From: Terasakiella pusilla DSM 6293
GTDB lineage: Bacteria > Pseudomonadota > Alphaproteobacteria > Rhodospirillales > Terasakiellaceae
Length of the DNA stretch: 34,640 nt
Assembly (NCBI RefSeq): GCF_000688235.1
Contig: NZ_JHYO01000034.1
Span: 1 to 34,640, forward strand
Reading direction: 5' to 3'
How positions within the stretch are numbered: the stretch's first letter is position 1; each line of letters begins with the position of its first letter. Under the pieces are notes generated by a model. It had not been told where the DNA came from. It did no database searches and saw nothing but the letters and a program-made list of their open reading frames with translations. This document shows positions 8,631-16,344 of this stretch, piece after piece. The position numbers and the translations under genes are program-made.

Positions 8631-9470
8631 ATGGATATTCAAATTCAAGCTGTCATCGATATCGCAAAGAATGCCGGGAACAACATTTTGTTGCCAAATT
8701 GGGGGAATGTTGAGCGTGAAACGAAGGGCGACGGTTCACCTGTAACAGTCGTGGATCAACAGGCCAGTACATTCATCATAAAGGCATTGAACGACTTAAC
8801 ACCTGACATACCGGTAATTTCGGAAGAGGCGAGTCTTGCTCAAAATCAAAAAGCACTTGAGAGCCCGATGCGATGGGTAGTTGATCCATTGGATGGGACT
8901 GCAACATATTTAAACGGCCCAAAACTTGGAAATACTGCTGGCTTTGGAATTCATATTGCTCTTGTAAAGTCAGGCCATCCAGAATTAGGTGTTTGCTATT
9001 TCCCCGCCCAAGAAAAATGTTACTACACAGGTGATGATGGAAAGGCATACAGCCAGGTTAAACTAGAAAAGCCTCTTGAACTTTCCGTCTTAACGAAAGT
9101 AAAGGGAACTGAACTACGCGCCGCTGTTCCCTGGAAACTTCACAAGCGTCCGCATGATATTAACGGTCATTCTTATGAACCTATTCCAGCCGTAGGCGGT
9201 GAGGAATTATGCAGAGTTTCCTGTGGTGATGCCGAAATTGTTTGGCACAACAGACCTGATAAAAATGAACCAATATCAGAACGTGAAGTCTTCTCACACT
9301 GGGATATAGCTGCAGCACATGCTGTTTTAATAGCTGCTGGAGGCAACCTCTTTGAGATCGAAACCGGTGAAGTTGTAACTTACAACAACATGAGCTTTTC
9401 TGTTCCGTCTTGTGTCGGCGCTCATCCCGAATTGCTAAAGAAAATTGGTTTCAATTCATCAGCGTTTTGA
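8631..9470 (+). CDS. Inositol monophosphatase family protein, CysQ-like 3'(2'),5'-bisphosphate nucleotidase
   Basis: 279 residues. The Li-sensitive phosphatase motifs are present: ISEEA (E65, E66), the metal-binding WVVDPLDGTATYLNG (D85, D88) and the late WDIAAAHAVL motif (D225). CysQ-type enzymes remove the 3' phosphate from pAp or PAPS; other members act on inositol phosphates. These motifs cannot fix the substrate, but the SEE version of the first motif is common in CysQ. The gene follows sbcC by 56 bases with a GGGAAG ribosome site, so it probably shares the transcript. No sulfate-assimilation genes are near. In this context a role in clearing a nucleotide made during SbcCD or defence activity is possible but is inference. 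Confidence 0.8.
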   Translation: MDIQIQAVIDIAKNAGNNILLPNWGNVERETKGDGSPVTVVDQQASTFIIKALNDLTPDIPVISEEASLAQNQKALESPMRWVVDPLDGTATYLNGPKLGNTAGFGIHIALVKSGHPELGVCYFPAQEKCYYTGDDGKAYSQVKLEKPLELSVLTKVKGTELRAAVPWKLHKRPHDINGHSYEPIPAVGGEELCRVSCGDAEIVWHNRPDKNEPISEREVFSHWDIAAAHAVLIAAGGNLFEIETGEVVTYNNMSFSVPSCVGAHPELLKKIGFNSSAF

Positions 9471-9505
9471 ACGCGGGACACCTATCTTTTTTATAGGAAA
9501 TTTAT

Positions 9506-9895
9506 ATGGGAAACTGTCAACAAAATGAAACTGAGAAGGCGCCCACAAGAGACTTTCAAGATTTCCTCATCCTGATCAATCAATGGAACATTTGCCCGAA
9601 AGACATACAAAGACTAATTGGTGATATCGCGAGCTTTGACTTCACCAACCTCAATCAAAATGTTGCTCGAGTGCCCACTTTGTCAGAAGAACAACTTAAC
9701 TCAATTCACATGTTACTCAACATTCAGAAATACCTATGCATTTTATTGCCTGAGGAAAACGCCAACAGATGGGTACATAGACCCAATCAAGCACCACTCT
9801 TCCTCGGCCAAACAGCCCTTAAATATATGTGCGAGAATGGAACAGTCGGAATTAGAAAAGTTCAGCAATATTTAGCCGGTGAAGTCTATAGATGA
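9506..9895 (+). CDS. Orphan MbcA/ParS/Xre antitoxin-family protein (toxin-binding domain)
   Basis: 129 residues. The C-terminal half (about 60-127) resembles the DUF2384 toxin-binding domain of the Xre/MbcA/ParS antitoxins: LSEEQLNSIHMLLNIQKYL, then ENANRWVHRPNQAPLFLGQT and LKYMCENGTVGIRKVQQYL. The NRWVHRPN and final YL motifs are typical. The N-terminal half is a degenerate HTH-like region (NQWNICPKDIQRLIG). These antitoxins normally precede a RES-domain toxin that degrades NAD or modifies PRPP synthetase; no RES gene follows. A strong AGGAAA site and a 35-base gap place it in the sbcDC operon. It may bind an unlinked toxin or have been recruited as a regulator. Confidence 0.7.
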   Translation: MGNCQQNETEKAPTRDFQDFLILINQWNICPKDIQRLIGDIASFDFTNLNQNVARVPTLSEEQLNSIHMLLNIQKYLCILLPEENANRWVHRPNQAPLFLGQTALKYMCENGTVGIRKVQQYLAGEVYR

Positions 9896-10219
9896 TTTTG
9901 AAAATTAACACGGCCAAAATGTCCGCATATCGCTTCTCAACAGAAGTTGATTTCTTGCGCCTGAATGACGGTTCATAGCCAAGAATAGACTTGCCTACTG
10001 GTTAGACTTGATTATAGGTCAGCATTACGATCTAGGGGCTTACCATAACTGAGTAAGATGGCTTTTAATTCTCTATTTTTGAGACTAGAATTCTCCAATT
10101 CCTAATTAGGATTATATGAAAGATGTCTCGCAAACCCCAACATTACTACAAATTATTCGAAAAACTTTGTCACAATTTTATCTTCGCATCATTTTAATTA
10201 CGTTGATATAATCGCACCT
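9896..10219. other. Intergenic stretch between the sbcDC operon and the two-component genes
   Basis: 324 bases without a supported gene. It holds a perfect 10-bp palindrome CCTAATTAGG (10101-10110) of unknown meaning and a candidate response-regulator box at 10158-10172. I saw no convincing hairpin plus T-run terminator after the upstream operon, and no frame longer than about 20 codons with a ribosome site. Confidence 0.6.
10158..10172 (+). promoter_or_regulatory. Candidate copper-regulon box before the two-component operon
   Basis: CGAAAAACTTTGTCA, with a perfect right half (TGTCA) and a degenerate left half of the TGACA-N5-TGTCA motif that recurs across the copper genes. It ends 47 bases before the response-regulator ATG, a suitable place for autoregulation. 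TTGTCA could double as a -35 element. Confidence 0.5.
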
Positions 10220-10942
10220 ATGAGTACTTCACAGCACATACTTGTCGTAGACGACAACAAAGAAATTCAAGATTTGGTTTCCCGTTTCCTGACTAAGGAC
10301 GGGTATCGTGTTTCTACAGCCGGTGACGGTCGGGAAATGAAGAAGATCATAGCGGATGCCCGTATCGATCTTATTCTTCTAGACCTAATGTTACCGGGTG
10401 ATGATGGCTTAACGCTTTGTCGTGATATTCGATCCGAGTCCAACATTCCTATCATTATGCTGACAGCCAAAGGTGAAGAAATTGATCGTGTGATTGGGCT
10501 TGAGATGGGGGCTGATGATTACATCGCCAAACCATTCGGAACCCGTGAACTTCTTGCACGCATAAAAGCCGTATTACGACGAACGGGTAATGTGGCTAGC
10601 CCCGCAGCGACACCGGACACACCCAGTAATTATCTGTTTGATGAATGGAAGCTTGATACAGCGAAACGTGAATTAAATTCTAAAGATGATGTCATTGTTC
10701 CTCTAAGCACAGGTGAGTTTACCTTGCTTATGGCCCTGGTCGAACGGCCACAACGGGTTTTAAACAGAGACCAATTACTGGATATTGCACGCGGGCGCGC
10801 ATCAGTTGCTTTTGACCGTAGTATTGACACGCAAGTCAGTCGGTTGAGGCGCAAGATAGAAAAAGATGCCAAAAACCCTGAACTCATTAAAACAGTCTGG
10901 GGTGGTGGGTATGTCTTCACACCTGAAGTAACAAAAGAATGA
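10220..10942 (+). CDS. OmpR-family response regulator, probable copper/silver regulator
   Basis: 240 residues. The receiver domain (1-120) has the acidic pair D11/D12, the phosphoacceptor D55 in LILLDLMLPGDDG, and the conserved Lys in YIAKPFG. A winged-helix DNA-binding domain (about 140-235) ends in VWGGGYVFTPE. It overlaps the histidine kinase by ATGA. The sequence alone fits several OmpR subfamilies. The copper role is inferred from the neighbouring cus genes and the repeated TGACA-N5-TGTCA boxes, which resemble the known CusR box (TGACA separated by a short spacer from TGTCA). A degenerate box in its own promoter suggests autoregulation. Confidence 0.9.
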   Translation: MSTSQHILVVDDNKEIQDLVSRFLTKDGYRVSTAGDGREMKKIIADARIDLILLDLMLPGDDGLTLCRDIRSESNIPIIMLTAKGEEIDRVIGLEMGADDYIAKPFGTRELLARIKAVLRRTGNVASPAATPDTPSNYLFDEWKLDTAKRELNSKDDVIVPLSTGEFTLLMALVERPQRVLNRDQLLDIARGRASVAFDRSIDTQVSRLRRKIEKDAKNPELIKTVWGGGYVFTPEVTKE

Positions 10943-12333
10943 GAAAGTTTCTCCCCAAGACATTAACATCTCAAACGATTTGGGTTTTGCTTATCGGATT
11001 AAGTGTCTCTCACTTTTTGAGCATGGTGATTTATTCAGGTGATCGCACTGAATCTCTTTCCATGCTGGGTGGTCGCAATATGGCGCAACGTATCGCCAGT
11101 GTTTCCCATGTCATTATTGAAACACCATCAGAATGGAGAGGCCGAATTGTTGCAGCATTGAACGAACCAACATTCCGGGTTTCTATTAGCCCTGAAAGCA
11201 CGTTGGTCAATCAACCAGATGAAGGCGAACAACTCGCATTATTAAAACGTTTTTTACGCTTTAAAATTGGCTTATCGACTGAAACCCCAATGTCTGTACA
11301 ACTGTTTGAGAAACCACATGACGGTGGTCTTTTGGGACAATTCAATCCCAACCAGTGGATGCACATGCGAATGATGAACCAAATGCATGGCATATCGGCA
11401 CATCAATCTTTGCGGGTTTCCTTCACTCTTCCTGATGGCAACTGGCTAAATTTCGCTACAGATATTCCTGAAAGCAATCTATTCTGGTCAGCAACTTCAG
11501 TTATGTCGCTTATATCGATGTCTGTTGCCGTTATCGTACTGTCCATCTGGGTTGTTCGTCGACTGACGGTTCCTTTACGTTCCTTTGCACATGCTGCCAG
11601 ACAATTGGGTAAGGATGTAAAGGCGGAGCCAATGTTAGAAACAGGACCATTGGAAGTACAAGAAGCGGCTAAGGCTTTTAATGAAATGCAAGGCCGACTT
11701 CAGCGTCTGATTGAAAATCGTACGCAAATGCTGGCTGCCATTTCCCATGACTTGCGGACGCCCATTACATTAATGCGATTACGCTCTGAATTAGTCGAAG
11801 ATGAGACAGACCGCCAAAAAATGCTCGAAACTTTAGATGATATGGAACATATGATCTCACTGACCTTGGAGTTTGCAAAACAAGAGTCAGAAAATGAAGA
11901 GCGTAGAAATGTTGATATCGCGGCACTTGTTGAAAGTATATGCGATGATATGGAGGACACGGGCAAAGACATCTCTTTGGAACGTGGCGAACAGATCCTC
12001 TATGAGTGTGCTCTTGTCGGCATGAAGCGCGTTGTAAACAACCTGATATCGAATGCAATTAAATATGGCGATTGCGCAAGGGTCTCAATAGGCGCGAATG
12101 ACAATGAAATTGAAATTGTAATCACTGATAAAGGCCCCGGTATTCCGGAAGACCAACTTGAGAAAGTCTTACAACCTTTCTATCGGTGTGAAGCATCACG
12201 TAATAGAAATACTGGGGGTGTTGGCCTTGGTCTAAGCATTGCTCAATCTATTATTGAAGCTCATGGTGGCGAACTAATTCTGAGCAACCGAACAGAGGGA
12301 GGTCTTGAAGCCAAGGTCTTGCTCCCTCGTTAA
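10939..12333 (+). CDS. Sensor histidine kinase with Met/His-rich periplasmic loop
   Basis: 464 residues. TM1 is at about 13-33, the periplasmic sensor at 34-183 and TM2 at about 184-206. A HAMP linker follows, then the H box with H270 (ISHDLRTP), the N box NLISNAIKYGD, and the ATP-binding DKGPGIP and GVGLGLSIAQ motifs. The sensor carries WMHMRMMNQMHG (residues 140-151), a dense Met/His cluster suited to Cu(I) or Ag(I). Its partner is the overlapping response regulator. The gene converges on the cytochrome operon with only three bases between stops. Metal sensing is inferred from this cluster and the context. Confidence 0.9.
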   Translation: MRKFLPKTLTSQTIWVLLIGLSVSHFLSMVIYSGDRTESLSMLGGRNMAQRIASVSHVIIETPSEWRGRIVAALNEPTFRVSISPESTLVNQPDEGEQLALLKRFLRFKIGLSTETPMSVQLFEKPHDGGLLGQFNPNQWMHMRMMNQMHGISAHQSLRVSFTLPDGNWLNFATDIPESNLFWSATSVMSLISMSVAVIVLSIWVVRRLTVPLRSFAHAARQLGKDVKAEPMLETGPLEVQEAAKAFNEMQGRLQRLIENRTQMLAAISHDLRTPITLMRLRSELVEDETDRQKMLETLDDMEHMISLTLEFAKQESENEERRNVDIAALVESICDDMEDTGKDISLERGEQILYECALVGMKRVVNNLISNAIKYGDCARVSIGANDNEIEIVITDKGPGIPEDQLEKVLQPFYRCEASRNRNTGGVGLGLSIAQSIIEAHGGELILSNRTEGGLEAKVLLPR

Positions 12334-12336
12334 GCA

Positions 12337-13248
12337 TTAACTTCCAGAGTTATCCTGATCCGGTTTATTAGTCGCCGTTTTCTTGTTATCCGGTTTCCCT
12401 AGATAGGCCGCAATGGCTTTCAGGTCTGCTTCAGTCATTTTACCTGTTGTATTGGCAATCACTTTCCCCATAGATCCGCCAAGGAAATCACCTTCTGGTG
12501 TCATGCCCATTTGTAGGCCAAACACTGTGTCCGTATGGCTCCACTTAGAAAACTTGCTCTCGTCACTGTTTAGCAAACTTGGAATTTTCTCGCCTTCAGG
12601 ACTCTTAGGTTCTCCCGCTAACAAGTTTTCCGTATCAAGTCCGCCAAGTAAATTTCTTGGCGAATGGCATTCCACACAGTGACTTGGACCGTTGACCAAA
12701 TAAGCTCCTCTGTTCCATTCCGCACTTTTGGATGGATCTTGCTTGAATGGGCTGTCGTCGAAGAATAATGCCTTCCAAACCATCATGCCTTCTCGCACGT
12801 TAAATGGAAATGGGACATCATGTTCTGGGGCAGCTTTTGCAACAGGTGGAACAGTATCCAAATAGGCTTTTAGGTCAACCAAGTCCTGGCGTGTCATTTT
12901 CGCATATGAGGTATAAGGGAAAGCAGGGAAATAATGTGATCCATCCGGGGAGACCCCTTTCGTCATTGCTTGAATGAATTGTTCAGTATCCCAGCTACCG
13001 ATGCCAAATTCTTTATCTGACGTTATATTTGGGGTGTAGAAAGTTCCAAATGGGGTGGGAAGACCTAGACCGCCGGCAAGTTCTTTCCCCTTGTTCTTCT
13101 TATCTGTATGGCAAGAAACGCACCCCCCAATGTCCATGACATATTTTCCACGCTTTACAGAATCAGCTTGATCATTACCTGCATAAGCCTGGGAAGAGAC
13201 AAGAAGAGTTAAAGGTAAAACACTGGTCAAATATGAAGATGTACGCAT
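12337..13248 (-). CDS. Periplasmic diheme cytochrome c
   Basis: 303 residues with a signal peptide (cleavage after SQAYA). It has two heme sites, CVSCH (43-47) and CVECH (192-196), with distal Met candidates such as MGMTPEGDF and GGSMGK. The arrangement resembles the cytochrome subunits of membrane alcohol, gluconate or sorbitol dehydrogenases (GTFYTPNITSD is typical), but no dehydrogenase subunit is present. It probably passes electrons in the periplasm. A GGAG ribosome site precedes the ATG. It is the last gene of the operon that starts at 17798 and is led by tandem regulatory boxes, so it is probably metal-induced. Confidence 0.88.
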   Translation of the reverse strand: MRTSSYLTSVLPLTLLVSSQAYAGNDQADSVKRGKYVMDIGGCVSCHTDKKNKGKELAGGLGLPTPFGTFYTPNITSDKEFGIGSWDTEQFIQAMTKGVSPDGSHYFPAFPYTSYAKMTRQDLVDLKAYLDTVPPVAKAAPEHDVPFPFNVREGMMVWKALFFDDSPFKQDPSKSAEWNRGAYLVNGPSHCVECHSPRNLLGGLDTENLLAGEPKSPEGEKIPSLLNSDESKFSKWSHTDTVFGLQMGMTPEGDFLGGSMGKVIANTTGKMTEADLKAIAAYLGKPDNKKTATNKPDQDNSGS

Positions 13249-13273
13249 TGGGGGGGCTCCGTTCTTTTTATAA

Positions 13274-13744
13274 TTAATCTTTTTTCACACGAAAATCTGT
13301 GTGGCAGGTTGAACAAACTTTTCCTGTTTTCGCAAATTGCATCATCACGGCACGCTTATCACCAGTCGTGGCGACTTCGCCAAGTTTTGTGGCTTCTGTT
13401 TCCAGATCGTTACTCAATTGTGCAAAGCGGTCCCAATCTTCCCAGATTGTTGGCAGGGCCTCTGTTGGTTTATCCATTGAGCCTTTTGGGAAAAGGGCAT
13501 TGATCTTAGTGGAATGCTCAGCCATGGATTTTGCGGATGTTTCAATCACTGCGGCATCAAAAGTAGTTTCCCCTTTAACCATAGCGGCAACAGCTTTCAT
13601 GTTTTTACCGATAGCACTCATCAAATCCATACGTTCTTTGACAATACCCATCGCACCACCATGGGCGAGTACTGCAGTTGTTGCTGATACAACGATGACA
13701 GCACTCAAGCCGGCAACTTTTGCTTTAATCGAAAGTTTCTTCAT
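13274..13744 (-). CDS. Cytochrome c'
   Basis: 156 residues with a signal peptide ending VLAHG. The heme motif CSTCH (144-148) lies 13 residues from the C terminus and is preceded by a helical bundle with the IWEDWDRFAQ helix, the usual layout of class II cytochrome c'. Family members bind NO or CO at a five-coordinate heme and help resist nitrosative stress; some have been linked to other stresses. The ribosome site GAAGGAA is well placed. It lies between two other cytochrome genes in the same operon, with 27-base spacing or less. Confidence 0.9.
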   Translation of the reverse strand: MKKLSIKAKVAGLSAVIVVSATTAVLAHGGAMGIVKERMDLMSAIGKNMKAVAAMVKGETTFDAAVIETSAKSMAEHSTKINALFPKGSMDKPTEALPTIWEDWDRFAQLSNDLETEATKLGEVATTGDKRAVMMQFAKTGKVCSTCHTDFRVKKD

Positions 13745-13771
13745 TTTATTTCCTTCATTATTTTAGAGGGG

Positions 13772-14206
13772 TTACATTTTATGAGCTTGATATCGGATGC
13801 CATTTTCAACCTGGATCTCACGAATAAAATTAATAACATTCTCCATGTCATATCTGGATACCTGAGGCTGTGCCGGCATATTACCAAATTTCCAATGATG
13901 GCTTGTGACACCAGAAACTGCTGCACGGTAAAAGGATTCATCACCATGATGACCAGGATTGTAGATGTTATGGATTAAAGGCGGGCCTTGTTCAGAACCT
14001 GCGCCATTTTCACCATGGCAAGCTTCACAGTTCTCGGAAAATGTTCTTTTACCCTTAACCGCTTTTGCGGACAGTTTTCCTGGCATTTCTACATCGACAA
14101 CAGCAGCATCACTGGAACCTGACATCATATTGTTTACGACAACACCGACACCGCCGATTAACAGTCCGACAATTACAATTTTAGGAATTTGTTCTGAAAA
14201 GCTCAT
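13772..14206 (-). CDS. Membrane-anchored monoheme cytochrome c
   Basis: 144 residues from the ATG at 14206. An N-terminal helix (residues 9-27, IVIVGLLIGGVGVVV) acts as an anchor or uncleaved signal, followed by a class I cytochrome domain with CEACH (60-64) and a candidate axial Met in KFGNMPAQP. An alternative GTG start at 14218 overlaps the stop of the upstream gene in a GTGA junction; the ATG is preferred for its GAGTGAG site, but either is possible. It probably hands electrons between partners of the same operon at the outer face of the inner membrane. Confidence 0.85.
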   Translation of the reverse strand: MSFSEQIPKIVIVGLLIGGVGVVVNNMMSGSSDAAVVDVEMPGKLSAKAVKGKRTFSENCEACHGENGAGSEQGPPLIHNIYNPGHHGDESFYRAAVSGVTSHHWKFGNMPAQPQVSRYDMENVINFIREIQVENGIRYQAHKM

Positions 14207-14214
14207 TAATAGTC

Positions 14215-14991
14215 TCACTCTTTCTTTTTTGAATTTCTGGCCCGCTTAACAGCCACTTTCAATGTATTAAAATCTGCTGCCCCGCGAATAATAGTATTTC
14301 CAATAATGAAGCCTGGTGTTCCAGTAATATCGAGCTGTTGTGCAAGGGCATAGTTTCGTTGAACGATACTGTTGATAAGATCTTCATGCTTATTCATATC
14401 TTGTTCAAGCTGAGGAATATCAAGCCCTGCTTTTTCAGCAATCTTGAAAACCTTCTCCTTGGAGTATTTCCCCCGGCTGCGCATTAGAAGATCACTGAAT
14501 GCAGTATATTTCTTCTGGTAGTTTGAAGCTAACGCGGCTTTTGCTGCAAAAACAGATTCAGCGCCTAAGATTGGGAATTCTTTGTATACATATCGAATAT
14601 TTCCATCATCTTTAACGAGCTTTAAGACCGTGTCATGGACACGTTTACAGTAACCGCAACGATAATCAAAAAACTCAACAAGAGTGACATCCCCATTTGG
14701 ATTTCCACCGACGGGATCGTCTGGGTGAAAATAGATTTCATTGGCTTTGGATACCAACACCTCATCGATACGCTGTTTGGTTGCTGTTTGTTTTTTCAGT
14801 TCCAAAAGCTGTAAGGCTTCCAAGATTATTTCTGGTTGCTGCAGTATGGTCTCTTTCACAAGCTTCCGGACTTCTGCCTTTTCTTTATCATTCAAACCCT
14901 GAGAGTGAGCGTCATTGATCGTAATTAGACTGAGCATAAAAATGACGCTCAAGAATATAATTTGGCAGGTGCTCTTTGTTAACGACATCAT
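14215..14991 (-). CDS. DsbA-family thiol oxidoreductase, ScsC-like
   Basis: 258 residues with a signal peptide (to about HSQG, residue 32). A helical N-terminal extension (NDKEKAEVRKLVKETILQQP, about 35-80) resembles the stalk of ScsC/Com1-type proteins. A thioredoxin fold follows with the active site CGYC (112-115) and the cis-Pro loop TGTPGF (about 225). ScsC proteins are disulfide isomerases or oxidases that protect against copper damage. Here it lies within the presumed copper-induced cytochrome operon, four bases after the beta-propeller gene. No ScsB (DsbD-like) reductant is in the window; the CcmG-like protein at 18784 could be a ScsD counterpart. Assignment to ScsC rather than a general DsbA is inferred. 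Confidence 0.82.
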   Translation of the reverse strand: MMSLTKSTCQIIFLSVIFMLSLITINDAHSQGLNDKEKAEVRKLVKETILQQPEIILEALQLLELKKQTATKQRIDEVLVSKANEIYFHPDDPVGGNPNGDVTLVEFFDYRCGYCKRVHDTVLKLVKDDGNIRYVYKEFPILGAESVFAAKAALASNYQKKYTAFSDLLMRSRGKYSKEKVFKIAEKAGLDIPQLEQDMNKHEDLINSIVQRNYALAQQLDITGTPGFIIGNTIIRGAADFNTLKVAVKRARNSKKKE

Positions 14992-14994
14992 AAA

Positions 14995-15978
14995 TCAATC
15001 CGTATGGGATGCGCTTAACACCATCTGATGGCCTTCACCCGATATGGCGATTTCATCGACAGGTTTGAAGGTTTGAGCATCGATCACCCAGATTTTTGGA
15101 GATTTACTGCTGGAAACAAAAACCTTGCCAGTCCCAGTTAACGCTTCAAGGTGATAAGGAGAGGGCGCAAGTTGAATTTCTGTTCGTGTTTCATTTTCAA
15201 TATCGATTTTTACAGCAACACCGCTCTTTTTACTGGTCGCATACATCGACTGTCCATCTTCCGACAGATCCAAACCATGCGCACCCTTACCGATAGAAAA
15301 TGATCGTGTAACTTTTCCAGATGCAATATCTGTTTCAGAGACTGTTCCAGCTTTTGCATTGACGCTGTAAAGTTTCTTCTGGTCTTTAGATAACGCAAGA
15401 TGTTCTGGCGTAGGGCCGCCATCCAAGGTTCGTATAACCTTCCATGTCACGGTATCTACCTCAGAAATTGTTCCGCTACCTGTATTAGAAATGAATGCAC
15501 GTCCACCGTCTTTTGTGAAAACAGTGTAGTTTGGTCCGTTGCCCGTTTTTAGGAAAATATCATTTGGGGAGCCATCGAGGTCCGTAATACTCACCCCACC
15601 TAATGTCGGGTGAGTCGATACAACATAACGCCCTGTAGGTTTAATCGCCTGATGATGAACCATACCCGGCAGCGGGCGCGTCGACATGATGTGGCCATGT
15701 TCAGGATGAATGACAAAGAGTGTACCTTCCATCTTACCCATCTCATTCTTTTTTGCGGCAAGGCTAGCTGAGATTACATATTCTCCATCCGGTGTGATCG
15801 CTAAAGCATGGGGGTTCCTGATACCGTCAAACTCATTTACGACCTGATTGTTTTCACTATCAATAACCAGCACTTTATTGGCACTTCCAGCAGCGACATA
15901 GATAAACGGTTCGGCAAAGGCTGAGATAGACATAAAAGCTGTTGCAGCAACAGCAATTGAGAAAAGTGTTTTTTGCAT
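14995..15978 (-). CDS. Periplasmic YVTN/YncE-type beta-propeller protein
   Basis: 327 residues from the ATG at 15978, chosen because GGAG lies 9 bases upstream and a signal peptide (ending SISAFA) then starts the protein; an upstream ATG at 16002 overlaps the previous stop. Repeated strands such as IYVAAGSANKVLVIDSENN, AFISNTGSGTISEVDTVTWK and SVNAKAGTVSETDIASGK mark a seven-bladed propeller. Such proteins bind ligands or partners and usually have no catalysis of their own. Propellers of this kind occur beside cytochromes in metal-related operons. The exact ligand is unknown. Confidence 0.85.
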   Translation of the reverse strand: MQKTLFSIAVAATAFMSISAFAEPFIYVAAGSANKVLVIDSENNQVVNEFDGIRNPHALAITPDGEYVISASLAAKKNEMGKMEGTLFVIHPEHGHIMSTRPLPGMVHHQAIKPTGRYVVSTHPTLGGVSITDLDGSPNDIFLKTGNGPNYTVFTKDGGRAFISNTGSGTISEVDTVTWKVIRTLDGGPTPEHLALSKDQKKLYSVNAKAGTVSETDIASGKVTRSFSIGKGAHGLDLSEDGQSMYATSKKSGVAVKIDIENETRTEIQLAPSPYHLEALTGTGKVFVSSSKSPKIWVIDAQTFKPVDEIAISGEGHQMVLSASHTD

Positions 15979-15998
15979 TTTTATATTCTCCATAATTC

Positions 15999-16331
15999 TC
16001 ATGACCCAAAGTTCTCACGTAAGTATTTAATGAGTTCACGAGATTGTTCTGTTGAGAATGGATCGGCTCCTCCAAATGCTGGCATCAAAACGGTACCATC
16101 AGCCTCTTCCACACCTTCCATGATAATTTTTGTAAGGATGTTTTCGTCTTTCCTTAAGCGGTTCTGATCGTCTGTGAAATCAGGGATTTCAACACTCATA
16201 CCACTCCCGTCAAAACCATGACAGGCCGCACAGAACTCAGAATATGTTGCATTGGCATCAAACTCTTGTGCTTGTGACACCGAAGTGAAAACAGTCATTG
16301 TCATAACGGTAATGATGAGGAAAAGACGCAT
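15999..16331 (-). CDS. Small periplasmic cytochrome c
   Basis: 110 residues with a signal peptide (cleavage near SQAQ). It has one heme motif, CAACH (34-38), and a candidate axial Met in VLMPAFGG, a typical class I cytochrome c of the c5/c551 size range. The ATG at 16331 has a GAGGAAG ribosome site 8 bases upstream; a GTG one codon earlier is less likely. Its stop lies 20 bases before the propeller start and it follows the propeller-cytochrome fusion by 13 bases, so these three are likely translated together and may interact. Confidence 0.88.
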   Translation of the reverse strand: MRLFLIITVMTMTVFTSVSQAQEFDANATYSEFCAACHGFDGSGMSVEIPDFTDDQNRLRKDENILTKIIMEGVEEADGTVLMPAFGGADPFSTEQSRELIKYLRENFGS

Positions 16332-16344
16332 CACTGTTTCTTCC

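Noticed and set aside
10101-10110. Palindrome CCTAATTAGG as an operator or terminator
   Set aside because: Only 10 bp, AT-rich centre, no T-run and no second copy; chance is likely.
9896-10157. Remnant transposase or hidden gene after the ParS-like gene
   Set aside because: All frames are interrupted within about 20 codons and no terminal repeats were seen.
13299-13766. 155-codon plus-strand frame opposite cytochrome c'
   Set aside because: The minus-strand gene has signal peptide, heme motif and ribosome site; this is its antisense shadow.
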